Position numbers and translations under genes: made by a program | Part shown: positions 1-16,800 of the stretch, one piece after another | Position numbering within the stretch: position 1 is the first letter of the stretch | Layout: each line of letters begins with the position of its first letter | The notes under the pieces: generated by a model | The model's database searches: none | What the model saw: the letters and a program-made list of their open reading frames with translations, nothing else | What the model was told of the DNA's origin: nothing | NCBI GenBank assembly: GCA_914767715.1 | Contig: OU612065.1 | Span: 24,242,001-24,306,000 of the forward strand | Source: Membranipora membranacea | Lineage: Eukaryota > Bryozoa > Gymnolaemata > Cheilostomatida > Membraniporidae | Direction of reading: 5' to 3' | DNA: 64,000 bases

Positions 1-804
1 ATGAGTTTTAATTTACACGGATTAATGCAAAAAGCTAATAAGACCATGCGTTTGAAAACGTCAACAAAAAGAAACAATAAGGAGTTTATTACAATAAGAA
101 ATAATGATTTGATTGCTACCTAATCCAACACATATCTAATACATAACTAACTCAAAATGTTAACTTACCTCAGCTGGAGATGGTTTGGTCGTTACAGCAG
201 AGGCAGGCTTCTGCAATGACAAAGTGAAGGCATAGATAGAATATATGCATTGTTCAATTCAAGTCCTAGGCTATGCACATATGTGGATACACAGCGCTGT
301 TTCACAAACTTAATTTTTTAAGTTAGATAATGTTTTGGTTTCTTATCACAGCACTATATATATATATAATTACAATAGTAAACATTACATAATAATAATA
401 GAATGCAACACAACACTAACCTCCTCTTTACACACAGACAGGGCCTGGCCTGTCATGACAAGCTTGTCAATACAGGCTAGGCCTGGCTTAGCTTGTCTTG
501 ACAGGCTATCAACACTCACACTGGCTATATATATATATAATAAGATTTTATATGTCAGTGAATTAAAGGATAACAAAAAATCTTAGCAACGTGTTTTGTA
601 GAAGCTAACAAAAAGACTGGTGCGGTTGTGTTGTTAAAGAATTACTCTAACTCTAAGCAGGGAAGGGGATCATCTGTCTTGTTGTGACTCCTATGAAAGT
701 TTGTTGAGACTTACCAAATTCTCATCATTGATGCTAGTCTTTTTCAGTGTGTCACTGAGCTGCTCTTGCTGAATGTTCATAGATCTTCGCTGAAGGATGG
801 ACAT
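1..804 (-). CDS. Unidentified gene, first two coding exons (partial)
   Basis: I do not recognise this gene. The reverse strand has an ATG at 804-802 opening a 30-codon exon (715-804) that begins MSILQRRSMN and ends at a GTAAGT donor. A second exon of 14 codons (169-210) follows an acceptor TTGTCATTGCAG and ends in GTAAGT. Both junctions are phase 0, so the frame is kept. The encoded segment is polar, rich in Gln, Lys, Ser and Pro, with no visible domain. The rest of the gene runs off the left edge. It lies head-to-head with ATP6V1A, about 830 bp between start codons, so the two may share a promoter region. The splice pattern is the main support; an untranslated or chance pair of exons cannot be excluded. 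Confidence 0.45.
443..508. repeat. Foldback element family A, degenerate copy
   Basis: Contains inverted copies of the TGTCTTGACAAGC/GCTTGTCAAGACA core, and ends in TAGCTTGTCTTGACAGGCTA. Related to the better-formed copies at 8650-8728 and 9468-9517. It lies in the first intron of the partial left-edge gene. Confidence 0.5.
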
Positions 805-1630
805 GGTCAATATATCTGTCTACTAAGAAAAATCTGGAAATAGATGTTGCTGTTGGGTCAGTCCGTCACTCCAAGTCATGTGTGTGAAAGGTGGAGTGAA
901 ATTTGCTTTTTCTAGTGGAATCTCCCGCCAGATTGGACGGGGTATCCAATCAAGAATTAGAGTCAATAAGGGGTGTCATCCTTACATTTTAAACAGTAAT
1001 TGATATTTCTATGTATTTTATCTATAGTAAAAGAAATATTGACATAAAATACTAAATAAAAGAACTCTTTAGGAATTTTATATTCAAATTTTGTTTCTAA
1101 ATTCATATAAATTTAACATCTTTTGAACATTCTACCCCATATTTATTTGTTGCCTAGCAACAATTTATTCTCTTCCGAGCTTGTGGGGGTGTTCCAGAAT
1201 ACCTCTCTATAGTGCAATACAGAAATTGGCTATCCAAAAAATGATAATCTGCAATTTGGAGTGACTAAAATAACAAAATCTTCAAAATCTTATATTTTAA
1301 TTCATAAAATATGAGAATCATGCAAATTTATTGTAATTAATTTATAGAAAACTGTGGTTTTGTGTCATATTCATGGAATAAAAAAAACTATCACCGGTGT
1401 TCCATTTCCGTTTTGTCACATGACTTTATTGACAAGTGATCATCCAAGTTTCACTGTTTAGGAAGGAAGAGAAAGTAGATGAACAGTTTGGACTGACTGA
1501 GCTGTGTAACAAGGACTTGGCATCACACATCTCTCTCTTCTTGCAAGACAGATATCAGCAAGAGGCTCTGCAAAGCTGCCTTCATTGAATAATTCAATTG
1601 GAAACTAAGTTATTCACAACCACCACCATC
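805..1630. promoter_or_regulatory. Divergent intergenic promoter region upstream of ATP6V1A
   Basis: About 0.8 kb between two divergent start codons, largely AT-rich. It contains the decamer GTCACATGAC at 1415-1424, a one-base variant of the CLEAR consensus GTCACGTGAC, about 210 bp before the ATP6V1A ATG. The stretch from about 1460 to 1630 is probably 5' UTR of ATP6V1A, because the start exon contributes only ATG before a GTATGC donor. No TATA box can be assigned with confidence. Confidence 0.45.
1415..1424 (+). promoter_or_regulatory. CLEAR/M-box-like E-box upstream of ATP6V1A
   Basis: Exact GTCACATGAC. MiT/TFE factors (TFEB, MITF) bind CACGTG and CACATG E-boxes flanked by T and A, and V-ATPase genes are known TFEB targets in vertebrates. 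The same decamer recurs at 4345-4354, and its reverse complement at 25772-25781 in front of PPT1. A role here is inferred. Confidence 0.45.
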
Positions 1631-7657
<6,027 letters not shown>

Positions 7658-8180
7658 ACAAACACATCACTCAGCTTTAAGGAAAATACGATCCTTCTAT
7701 TTATAAGCCAGGGTAAAATGAATGCTGTTTGATGTCAATTGAGACATCAAAGATTGTTAAAGGCCAGAGAATTCAGCATTCTAAGTGCAATGAAGGTGTT
7801 TCGTGTTATCAAACTTGAGGCAATTTAATATATATGCATTGTCATTTTTATGACACAGTCAAAACGTCAAGTCCCTAGAATGTAGAACCTAATCTGATGT
7901 TAGGAATAATTATTGCATATCACCACTGTACAATCTGTCATGATTCAAACCGTCTTACGCCAGTGAGCAAGTTGCCAAATGTTGATAAACAGCCGTTGGC
8001 CGTATATATTCCATCAAGCATTGACCTCGTAAAATTATTTTCTCATGCATATCTACGATATAACTGTATTTTTATGTCTGTGACTTGTATTTTACATATT
8101 AGGACATGCATGCAACGAGGATGTTATTTTTGTGGCAATTACTATTTAGCCTATTATTTATATACTATGATGATATTGCT

Positions 8181-8186
8181 AATAAA
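8181..8186 (+). terminator. Probable polyadenylation signal of ATP6V1A
   Basis: AATAAA about 520 bp after the stop codon at 7655-7657, in AT-rich 3' UTR-like sequence. Confidence 0.5.
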
Positions 8187-8649
8187 GATAGCATGATAAT
8201 TTATACAAAATATATTCCACGTATCTGACTATTTTCAGTGACAACAACAACTGACTTTGCATAAACGAGAGATGAAAATATTTACAGTGATCAAAGTGTA
8301 AAAAAATTATTAAAAATTTGCATGTTTTGCTACAATTATTTAACGAGGAGTGGAGAATGACTGATGTGGTGTAAATGGGTGAGATAAGCAAATATACCAA
8401 GCTTACGGGAGATTGTCAACTAATCACAAGTGGGAGTTGTACCCTCTCTTCACATATAACATAATACATGTGACCTGTTGACTTCAGTTCCTGTTGGTTC
8501 CATGAAAAGTATGATTCCAATCACTAATGTATGAACATACCTTGCGGCATTTATAAAACCTTGCAGTGAACTCTTGAGTAATAAAAGCACCATTTTGAAT
8601 GCGACGTGTGTATACTGGTAATAATGAGAATAACATTGGCTATTGAGAT

Positions 8650-8728
8650 TAGCCTGTCTTGACAGCTTTGTTGTGGGGTGGAGAACAAAGTTGTTCCCCC
8701 CTACAACAAAGCTTGTCATGACGGGCTA
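8650..8728. mobile_element. MITE-like foldback element, family A (79 bp)
   Basis: Starts TAGCCTGTCTTGACA and ends TGTCATGACGGGCTA. The two halves are near-perfect inverted repeats, including CTTTGTTGT against ACAACAAAG, so almost the whole element folds into one hairpin. The heptamer TTGAGAT occurs just before the left end and 2 bp beyond the right end, which may be a target-site duplication. It has no coding capacity. Confidence 0.65.
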
Positions 8729-9467
8729 TCTTGAGATTAGGTACGTGACCAAAGTGGCCACCAAGTCTCGAGTTACTCAAGATCAGATCAAGTGAAACAA
8801 GAAAACCTGCACGATAATGTGTGTAGCATGTAAAATTTTGATATTTATAACAATGAGGTAAAATGAGATGAAAACTTCTCACTGGGAACTTCGATATACA
8901 CAGTATGGAATTGTGGACCTTTGGATACATACTGTTTCTGGCAAGAAATGAGCAATACAATATTTAACTTTAACACATAGAATGGTTGTAGTCACGTTGG
9001 GGTTGATCTGTTTCTGGGTGGGATCCTGTCAGCGGCTGGCTGGCTTCGTCACTTACTGTAAACAAGAGAACGTAACTACTGATTACGCAATGAACATTGC
9101 CGCGAATACAGAATACTAAAATTTCAGATTTTGCATACCATTGCAATAGAGAAATGCCAAAAATTCGCCAAAATAAACTTAAAAGGTGAATGAAAAAAAG
9201 CTGACTGATGGTAACAAAAAATGACATGACTAATTACTCCACAACTTCCCTACTCAATCAAATTGGCTCTCAAACGGGACATTTAAGCTTTTACCTGTGA
9301 CAATAAAACTCTGTATAATATCATCAAGATAAAGAGCTTTGGTCAGGCTGAAGGTAAAAAGTGACCACATTTGGAACAGTCAAACTGCTATGCAGCTAGC
9401 CAGCACCTCAGTTGTTGGTTTTTGGAGAGTTAGCTGTTTCATGTCTCACGTCGTTGCATTTTTAAGT

Positions 9468-9517
9468 TAGCCTCTCTTGACAAGGTAACTTAAAACAGAA
9501 CTTGTCAAGACAGGCTA
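9468..9517. mobile_element. MITE-like foldback element, family A (50 bp)
   Basis: TAGCCTCTCTTGACAAGGT on the left and AACTTGTCAAGACAGGCTA on the right form inverted arms of about 18 bp around a short AT-rich loop. Same termini as the element at 8650-8728. Confidence 0.6.
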
Positions 9518-9772
9518 GTTATAAGGCAACTTAATTTTCTTTAGGTTTACTGGCACAGTACAATCACGAAATTTTAAACAGATCCATGCGACGCGAACTA
9601 TTTTACTACAGTATCATTTTTAGCTGCAACATTCTGGTTACATGCACAGGTATCAGATTCAGAGGTTTGGGGAACTGCACAGAACTCCAACCAATCAATA
9701 ATTGCAAAACTATGTCCACCAGTTCAGCACAGGTAAATCATACATCATACTATTATGGTCTCTCAGGTTGGT

Positions 9773-9884
9773 CTAGATCAGGTTTGATCCATTTGCCTGC
9801 ATTCTGGTTTGCGCCCCTTCCACTGGGTGACCAGTGCAGGGGGAGCAACTTCGGTTTCAGGCAAATGGATCAAACTTGGTCTAG
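9773..9884. mobile_element. MITE-like element, family B copy 1
   Basis: Inverted arms are GTTTGATCCATTTGCCTG on the left and CAGGCAAATGGATCAAAC on the right, both preceded outwardly by CTAGA-like sequence. The core is about 60 bp. Related copies are at 44348-44426, 50221-50326 and 62703-62810. Confidence 0.65.
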
Positions 9885-10817
9885 GTTGGTCTAAGACTCA
9901 GAATGTTAATGGAGACCTCTCGAGTTACTAGTTATATTAAAATCCAAAAAGTTAACATTCTCAGGATATAAGAATAAAAGGCTGTTAACTAAAAAGTGGT
10001 TAGGATTCAAGTTAGTGCCTCGAGAGCTTTCCAGTGACATAAGACATATCAATATTATTTTAGTCAGCCATGAGATTTGTGACAAATCTAAAGCTAATGC
10101 TGAAGACTGCCCTTGTATATCCTTGTGTAAAGCATGTGGTTGGGTTGAGTTATTTCCAACTCTTAATGGCAAGGCAAAGGGAATATATGCAGCTGAGCAC
10201 AAACTAATTTGGTTGGTTTTATGAGCTTGACATAATGCTTCGGAGGTGACATTTGACGCAGTGGACCAAACTATAAATAAAGTTTTTTTCCCAAAACCTC
10301 AATTTACCTCAGATGACGGTTATACGCCATTCTTCTACGTAAATATATACTATTAAAAAGAAAAGCCTCAGTGGATTGATTGATCGGATAAACCAGTTAA
10401 AAACCAAGCACTGAACCTTGTTCATACGTTATATCGATATATCAAGATATTGTATTGTATGCATTGTTTAGAATATTTATGAAAACAAGCCTTGCACATG
10501 TGCATGCAACAAAAATGAAGTCAAAGTCAGACATTGACTGCTGTCATTGCCTGTAAAAGCGAATAGGGGTGTTGACATTATAATTGTAACATCAGCCCAC
10601 TGGCTCATTAATATGGCAGGTTAATTGTGCATGTCCTCCCAAAAATCTACAACAATCAAACTATGCAACGTCTGTTCAAAGTCATTCCAATGGATTGGAG
10701 GGCATAAAAACTACCACACCTACAACAACCGTTTAATTTTGTTTCATCATTCACTTGACGAAACGGTTACACATCATGCGCTTTTATAGTAATTAACAGA
10801 ATTTAAGGTGCAGCCCA

Positions 10818-13800
10818 TCATATACACACAAACAGCAGACCAACATACTCACCACTATTATTGTTAGATATAGGTGGGCTGGGTTTACTGAGAAGAGATG
10901 ACAGCGGCTCTTTACTGGTTGAGTGGTCGTCTATACTGGTATTATGACTGTTGGTTGAGTTGTGACCGCTCACCGGCTTCTTAGAACTCCTAAGTGAGCT
11001 GGATATGAAGTCTGAAGACTTTCGTCGTTTTGAGAATATTCGGAATAAGTTCTGAAAAAATGTCGTAATTTTAGCAAAGATTATAAATCATAATCATAAA
11101 TATAATTATTAATTAAAAAATGTCATACTTTTAGTTTGCCTATTGAAAATGCTAAAAATGATGCATGTTAATTCAATTTTGTCATTGTTTATTGGGCTTA
11201 GTAGGATATGTAAATCATTCTTGGTTTGCATATGAATGGTTAGTGTGTAGCACTTTTGTATGAAATTACCCTAGCAGTGTAAATATTAGCTAGGGTTTAG
11301 TTTAGCTAATTTGGGGGTGACATAATGTTACCTAGCACTTAATTATGGCTAGCTGAGGGCAGTGTGTGCATCTGCGTATGTGCGCATCTGTGTATGTGCG
11401 AACTGTTGAGGTATACGTGCGCCACCGCAGCATAGGACCTGAATTAATTCGCCTAGACTGAGTACCTAAATTTGGAAAACAATGGAAACCCATAATATGG
11501 GAATATAGTTGGGCAAGGGGTAACAGGTTGGTTTGGGTATCTCATAACTTTGAGCACTGGGCAGTGGCCTATATTAACACTCACGGCCCACGGATTTCCG
11601 TGATTGGCTGAGTAGCTCAGTGTGTAGAGCTTTCGCCTAACAAACACAGGTAATAATATTGTTGTGGGTTCGAATCCCATCAAGGACAGTTTTTTTTCAA
11701 ATGGGTGCTTTATAACTGGAGCATTTTTACCGTAATCTTCTACTGCTATTGAGTTGTTTTCTGAAAGTACCCAACAGCTCAGTGAGCTATTGAAATACCT
11801 CTCTGCTTGCACTATTTTGCTACCGATATGCAAAAATTTCCGTGGTGGGAGGGCGCTTAAGCGCCCCTCCCACACCCTCCCCGCCACGCCTACGGCGTGT
11901 GGATCGGCTGCGCCTGATTATTATGCTCATCTCTGAAAAGTCAGTGAGTGAAATTTTTTAGAATATACGCCCCTGGCACTGGGTATTGCTTTTCTTGATG
12001 GAACCTTATTATGGGTAGTGTCTTTATGGGAAGTGGCCTTATGGGTAGTGGCCTTATGGGTAGAGGCCTTTTTTGGAAGTGGCCTTTCAGGTGATCACCA
12101 GTCTGATTTGGACGCTTAGCTATAGCTTAAACTTTACATTATGAAAGAAGTCAAACAGCTTTCCCGTGGCATCGGAGTCAGCTTCAGATGATTGTGGTAT
12201 GGACCATCTGGCAAAGAGAAGTACAATGGTAATTCACACAGCTTGTGGCTGGTATAAAGCTTACCCCACTGGAACTAGAATGAACAGAAGATAGGCCTTT
12301 GTGTTCTCCATATCCGACCCTAACACAGTCGGGTAACCACTGTGTTCTTCTAACTACCTTCTTGTACTCTTTCTGCACCTGAATGTATAAAAAGCAATGG
12401 TAGGGATATAGTGGACCATGAAATATTTGAATGTCCATCAAACTTACTGTTTAACAAACTTACTGTCCATCTAACTTACAGTTGTTCATAAAGGCTGAAT
12501 TTGCATAATTTGACAGTTCCTTTATAGGTGTAAGGCTAGACTTGGGCTAGTTTAAGCGCTCAAACTCAGCCCGGGTTAATGGTAGTGGCATTCCAATAGC
12601 AACAACAGTAGTTGATAGTGGAATGCCCCTACCGGGAGCCAGGCAGATTGTGAACAGTTAATATTTTTGTCTCACATACCTTTTCATTGGCGACACAGTG
12701 GAATATAAAGATGAATAGGCCTTGTAAGCTGTTCAGAATAGTGAAGATATAGGCAAAGGCTTCCAAATTTTTATGAAAGAAGAAGAATCCAAACACCCAA
12801 GTTATACCCAGCAGTATGACAAGTACGACTGCTCCTTTGACCCAAGCCCTGAAATAATAAAACAAATCCTTTATAATTAATCAATGGCAGACTTTGACAT
12901 TGGGTAATATTAAATTACCTGAACAATCATACCGATTATTAGATATATCTGATACGAATCAAGTGTCAACGTGAATCATCGAGAACGGCAGCATACTTTA
13001 TGGTATCCAATTAATTTCAAACGAAATAGCGTTTGTAGTACAGGACAACAATGTTGCCTACTAATAAGATCACACAAAGCACATTGTCAGCTGATTTCAC
13101 TGACAACTAAAAATCAAGCAGGAGACTTAGCCTGACAGGCTAAGGGTAAACTATGATATAACATGGGCCTACAAAACACATAAAATAAAAGAGACAAAAT
13201 ACATGAAACATTTTTATATAAAATTATAGAATCACAAACTTTATGTTGTCGAGTCTGGTAGTCTCTTTGTGTTTCATTGTAGCCACCATCTTAGCATGGT
13301 TATACATCATGTAAATCGCCACTCCCAGCATCACAATGTTTATCTAAGATGTAAAAAATGAACATGATGATCACAAGAGAAGCATTAAGTGTGAAATGGA
13401 CCAAAAAGGAGCACTCTATTTTCTTTTTAAAATGCTCAAGTCTTTTGATGGGCGTTAAGGTCACAAGGTCTGTGATTGGGACCAAAGGAGGAGACTTGCA
13501 GTATCTGGACACTTATATACTGTTGCTGGGGCTCACACACCGCAGTGTTTGAAGAAACGAAAACTTAATCAGATATGTAATGATAGATAGACTAGATAGA
13601 ATGCAATTTGTGTGCAAAATACAGCGAATTTCCATTGAATATTTTCTGTTTTTTTTTATTTGTGAGTGAAGATATTAATTGGAAAGTTTTATATTCTTAC
13701 CAATAGAACTGCAGCAACAGGACCAACAAAACTCCATATAAATCCAGTATCAGTTTTCAGCCAGCAACTACAATAAAAAATAGAGAATCTCAAGATATGA

Positions 13801-16800
13801 GTCAAACATCAAACGAAAATAGTTTAATTGCCAACAAATAGTTGCATTGATTCTGCCAAATCATGCATTATTCCCACATAAATCACTTGAGCTGACTCAC
13901 ATAGACATGTTTGTGTCATTGAAATTTAAATCAAATTTTAAATGGTTAAAACATCACATAAGCTTTTCATATCAAAAACCGAATAGTTGGGTTAGACCAT
14001 CCACATTAGTCATTCGATGATTAAATATTGGAATCATTAATCTATATCAATGTTAGGGGATCAAAATATGTGTCCGTTAGAGGCATAATTCTCCAATTTT
14101 AACTTACACTTTCTCCATGCCATAGCCTGTGTAGTCTACAGCAGCTGATATTCCAACAATGAGGGCAGGTATACCATACCCGACTAGATAATAATACATA
14201 GTACGAGATCTCTCAGCTTCGAATACTTCTATGAGCATAATGTAAAGTTGAACCCCCTCCAGACAAGTCCACGCAAACACAGAAAGGAAGAGAAAGTGAA
14301 GACATCCAGCTATCACCGAACACAGGATCTGTATAAAAATATTTCATATTATTATATCATATTATTATATTTATTTTATAATAATTTGATTGCTCGGCTC
14401 AAGTGTCAAACTGACATCATCGAGTGTGGGAATTAAAAAACATGACAACGCATAATACGGCGTTCATTTGAGTATATATAGGCTTCATATGTTTTGACTT
14501 TGAACCCACTGCCAAAAAGGACCGTGATCCTTTAATTTAAACAGCGTATTACATATCAATACCTTGAGACTTTCTACCTAGTCACAGCCACTCTTAGTCT
14601 ACCAAGTGCAGTTTGATTAGGTCTTTAACCAAGGAGTTACTCCAGCTGGTTCAACATCAAGTGAATTAACAACAATATGCCGGCAAGTTGATCTGGCATT
14701 CTCATTTCTCGCCATGTAATAAAAAGAGAGTTCGTTTACCTGTACTGCGGCCACTCTCTCCGATATAGCAGCAAGAAACAGACTCTCGGCTAACATCAAT
14801 GTGAATACCAGGTGTTTGTGGATAGTGTTTCTGTCACTGCTCAGATTCCTGCGGAGATATCAAAGTATTATAGAGATGATGGACCATTATAACTACCCTA
14901 GTGAGCGGAATAAAAATTCACATATTGCAACCATGAATGATTATTTTATAACACGAGTATAATGCCCTACTGGAAGCAGGGAAATTTCACATGAATTCGT
15001 ATTTCCTAACGTCTGCATGTTCCAATTTCCGTTATCAGAATTAAGGCTGTATTGTACACAACCATAGACTGCCCTGTGGTGCAGAACAAGAGCTTACACT
15101 TGAGTATGTCACCTATCTGTGCAGGCAAATTGGCAGTGGATTCATATTTAGTGGCGCCAGGGTTGAATGATACTTTAATATACTACATCCATATGTAGTA
15201 TATTTTGTCTATGCACTCCTCAAGGTAATTACTAAATATATCATAGACAAATTTGAAGAATGCCTTCTAAGAGCAGATAACACTTACTTGAGAAACTGGA
15301 AGGTAAGCCACGAGAGGAACAGGCAGATTATAGAAATGATACAGCCTGCATATGTGATGACGTTCAGAGCTTTCTGACTCTCCTCACTGAGAGTCTGGTG
15401 GGCTCCAGTGACGTCGAGTAATACAGCAAAATTAGTCATGTGATCACACTCACATTCTGTGTGTAAATCATCACCCCCTATACGTCGACATCCCTGACCC
15501 GACCACTTTCTGTCAAAAGAGAAATGCTCAAAAATATTGTGGCAGTTGATAAAATGTATAAAAAAAAAACCTGTTTTAACTTGTATCTATGTGTGTTTTT
15601 TAATTTTCATATGAATTAGTTTATCCAGAGTTCTGAGCCTTTTTAGTTAAAACTATATCCAACATTCAAATATTATCATTGTTACCACAAATGGTACAAA
15701 AATGTAGAATTATACATGAAAACATAAAAACATATCAACAGAGTTCGAAGAACAGCCTACTAGATCTTCGTACCTTAACGCTTCAGAAATATAAGTAACC
15801 AGACTCACTTTGAAGTGATATCCCAGAACACACACGCTCCATCTTTTTCTGTTTTATTAATGTGCTGGAGAGTGTATGTAAAAGGGTTAGTGAGGTTTCT
15901 CCTTGCACCAGCGTTAGTGCTGCGAGAGTCCAGTATGGTGGCTGAGAAAACAGGAGTATTAATTTTGCTCTGTTTTCCAGTGCTCCAGATATCAGCACTC
16001 TGATTGTAAAAGACTGTAACCAACTTCCCTACGTCTAAAATATAAACAAAATCATAATTAAATGGAGCTAATTAAAAAATTCAATTCAAATTTGCCATAA
16101 AAATTAGGTATTGTCTAAACAATTAGGTAATGAGACTGCCCTTTGCGGTGAGAACATACAATGACCTTTGGGACCATATTGGGTATCTAATACCAGTATC
16201 ATTATGCACAAGTGTAAGTATTGTGTAATACTGCTGGCCACGATCGATCGGCAGATGCTGAGCTGAGTTGACATTCCAGAGAGTAAAGTTGTAGCAATAT
16301 AGAGTTAAAATTCACATTATATAAACAAACAACCCGCTATTAGGATTCTAAGTAAGACTCAGTAAGTTTAGAGTGGATGAAGCGGATAGACTATGTGGGT
16401 GTTAGAGCTGCATATATAGTATGTATGTATCTTATGAATCATGTCCAGACTATGGCTATAAATCACTGAAAACTGACAGCAAAACTAGCATCAAAACCGA
16501 TACTGTCAATCAAACAAAGAAGCAAGGATAGACATTCCTTGGGAAAATATGGAGCTTTACTTCAACTGTAATTTTTTGACTTAATATATAAAATTTCTTC
16601 TTAGTTGCCAAATTTTAGTTGATTCATCTTTATTCCTATTCCAGGGCAGCTGAAAATCTCAAGTGGTGATAATCATTTTTCTGCTCAGCGACCACAATGA
16701 ATCTCCATTATGTAATCCTGTGTGGGTACTTTGAACCTGTACAGACTGTTTTCTTTCCCTCATATCATATGAAGATACAAAGCAATAACAACACCATGGG

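Larger units (their letters stand above)
8190..10817. other. Intergenic region between ATP6V1A and the adhesion GPCR (tail-to-tail)
   Basis: About 2.6 kb with no convincing exon. It holds miniature inverted-repeat elements at 8650-8728, 9468-9517 and 9773-9884, and AT-rich spacer. Both flanking genes end here. No minus-strand AATAAA for the GPCR stood out by eye. Confidence 0.6.

Noticed and set aside
11606-11690. A functional tRNA gene
   Set aside because: The A and B boxes are good, but the presumed acceptor arms (GGCTGAG and CAAGGAC) mostly fail to pair, and the unit is fused to a repeated 290-bp body, so it is the head of a SINE.
11453-11887. A 144-codon minus-strand gene
   Set aside because: It reads across the SINE in reverse; the GFEPTT motif is the B-box complement translated, and the same frame recurs over the truncated copy at 61290-61514.
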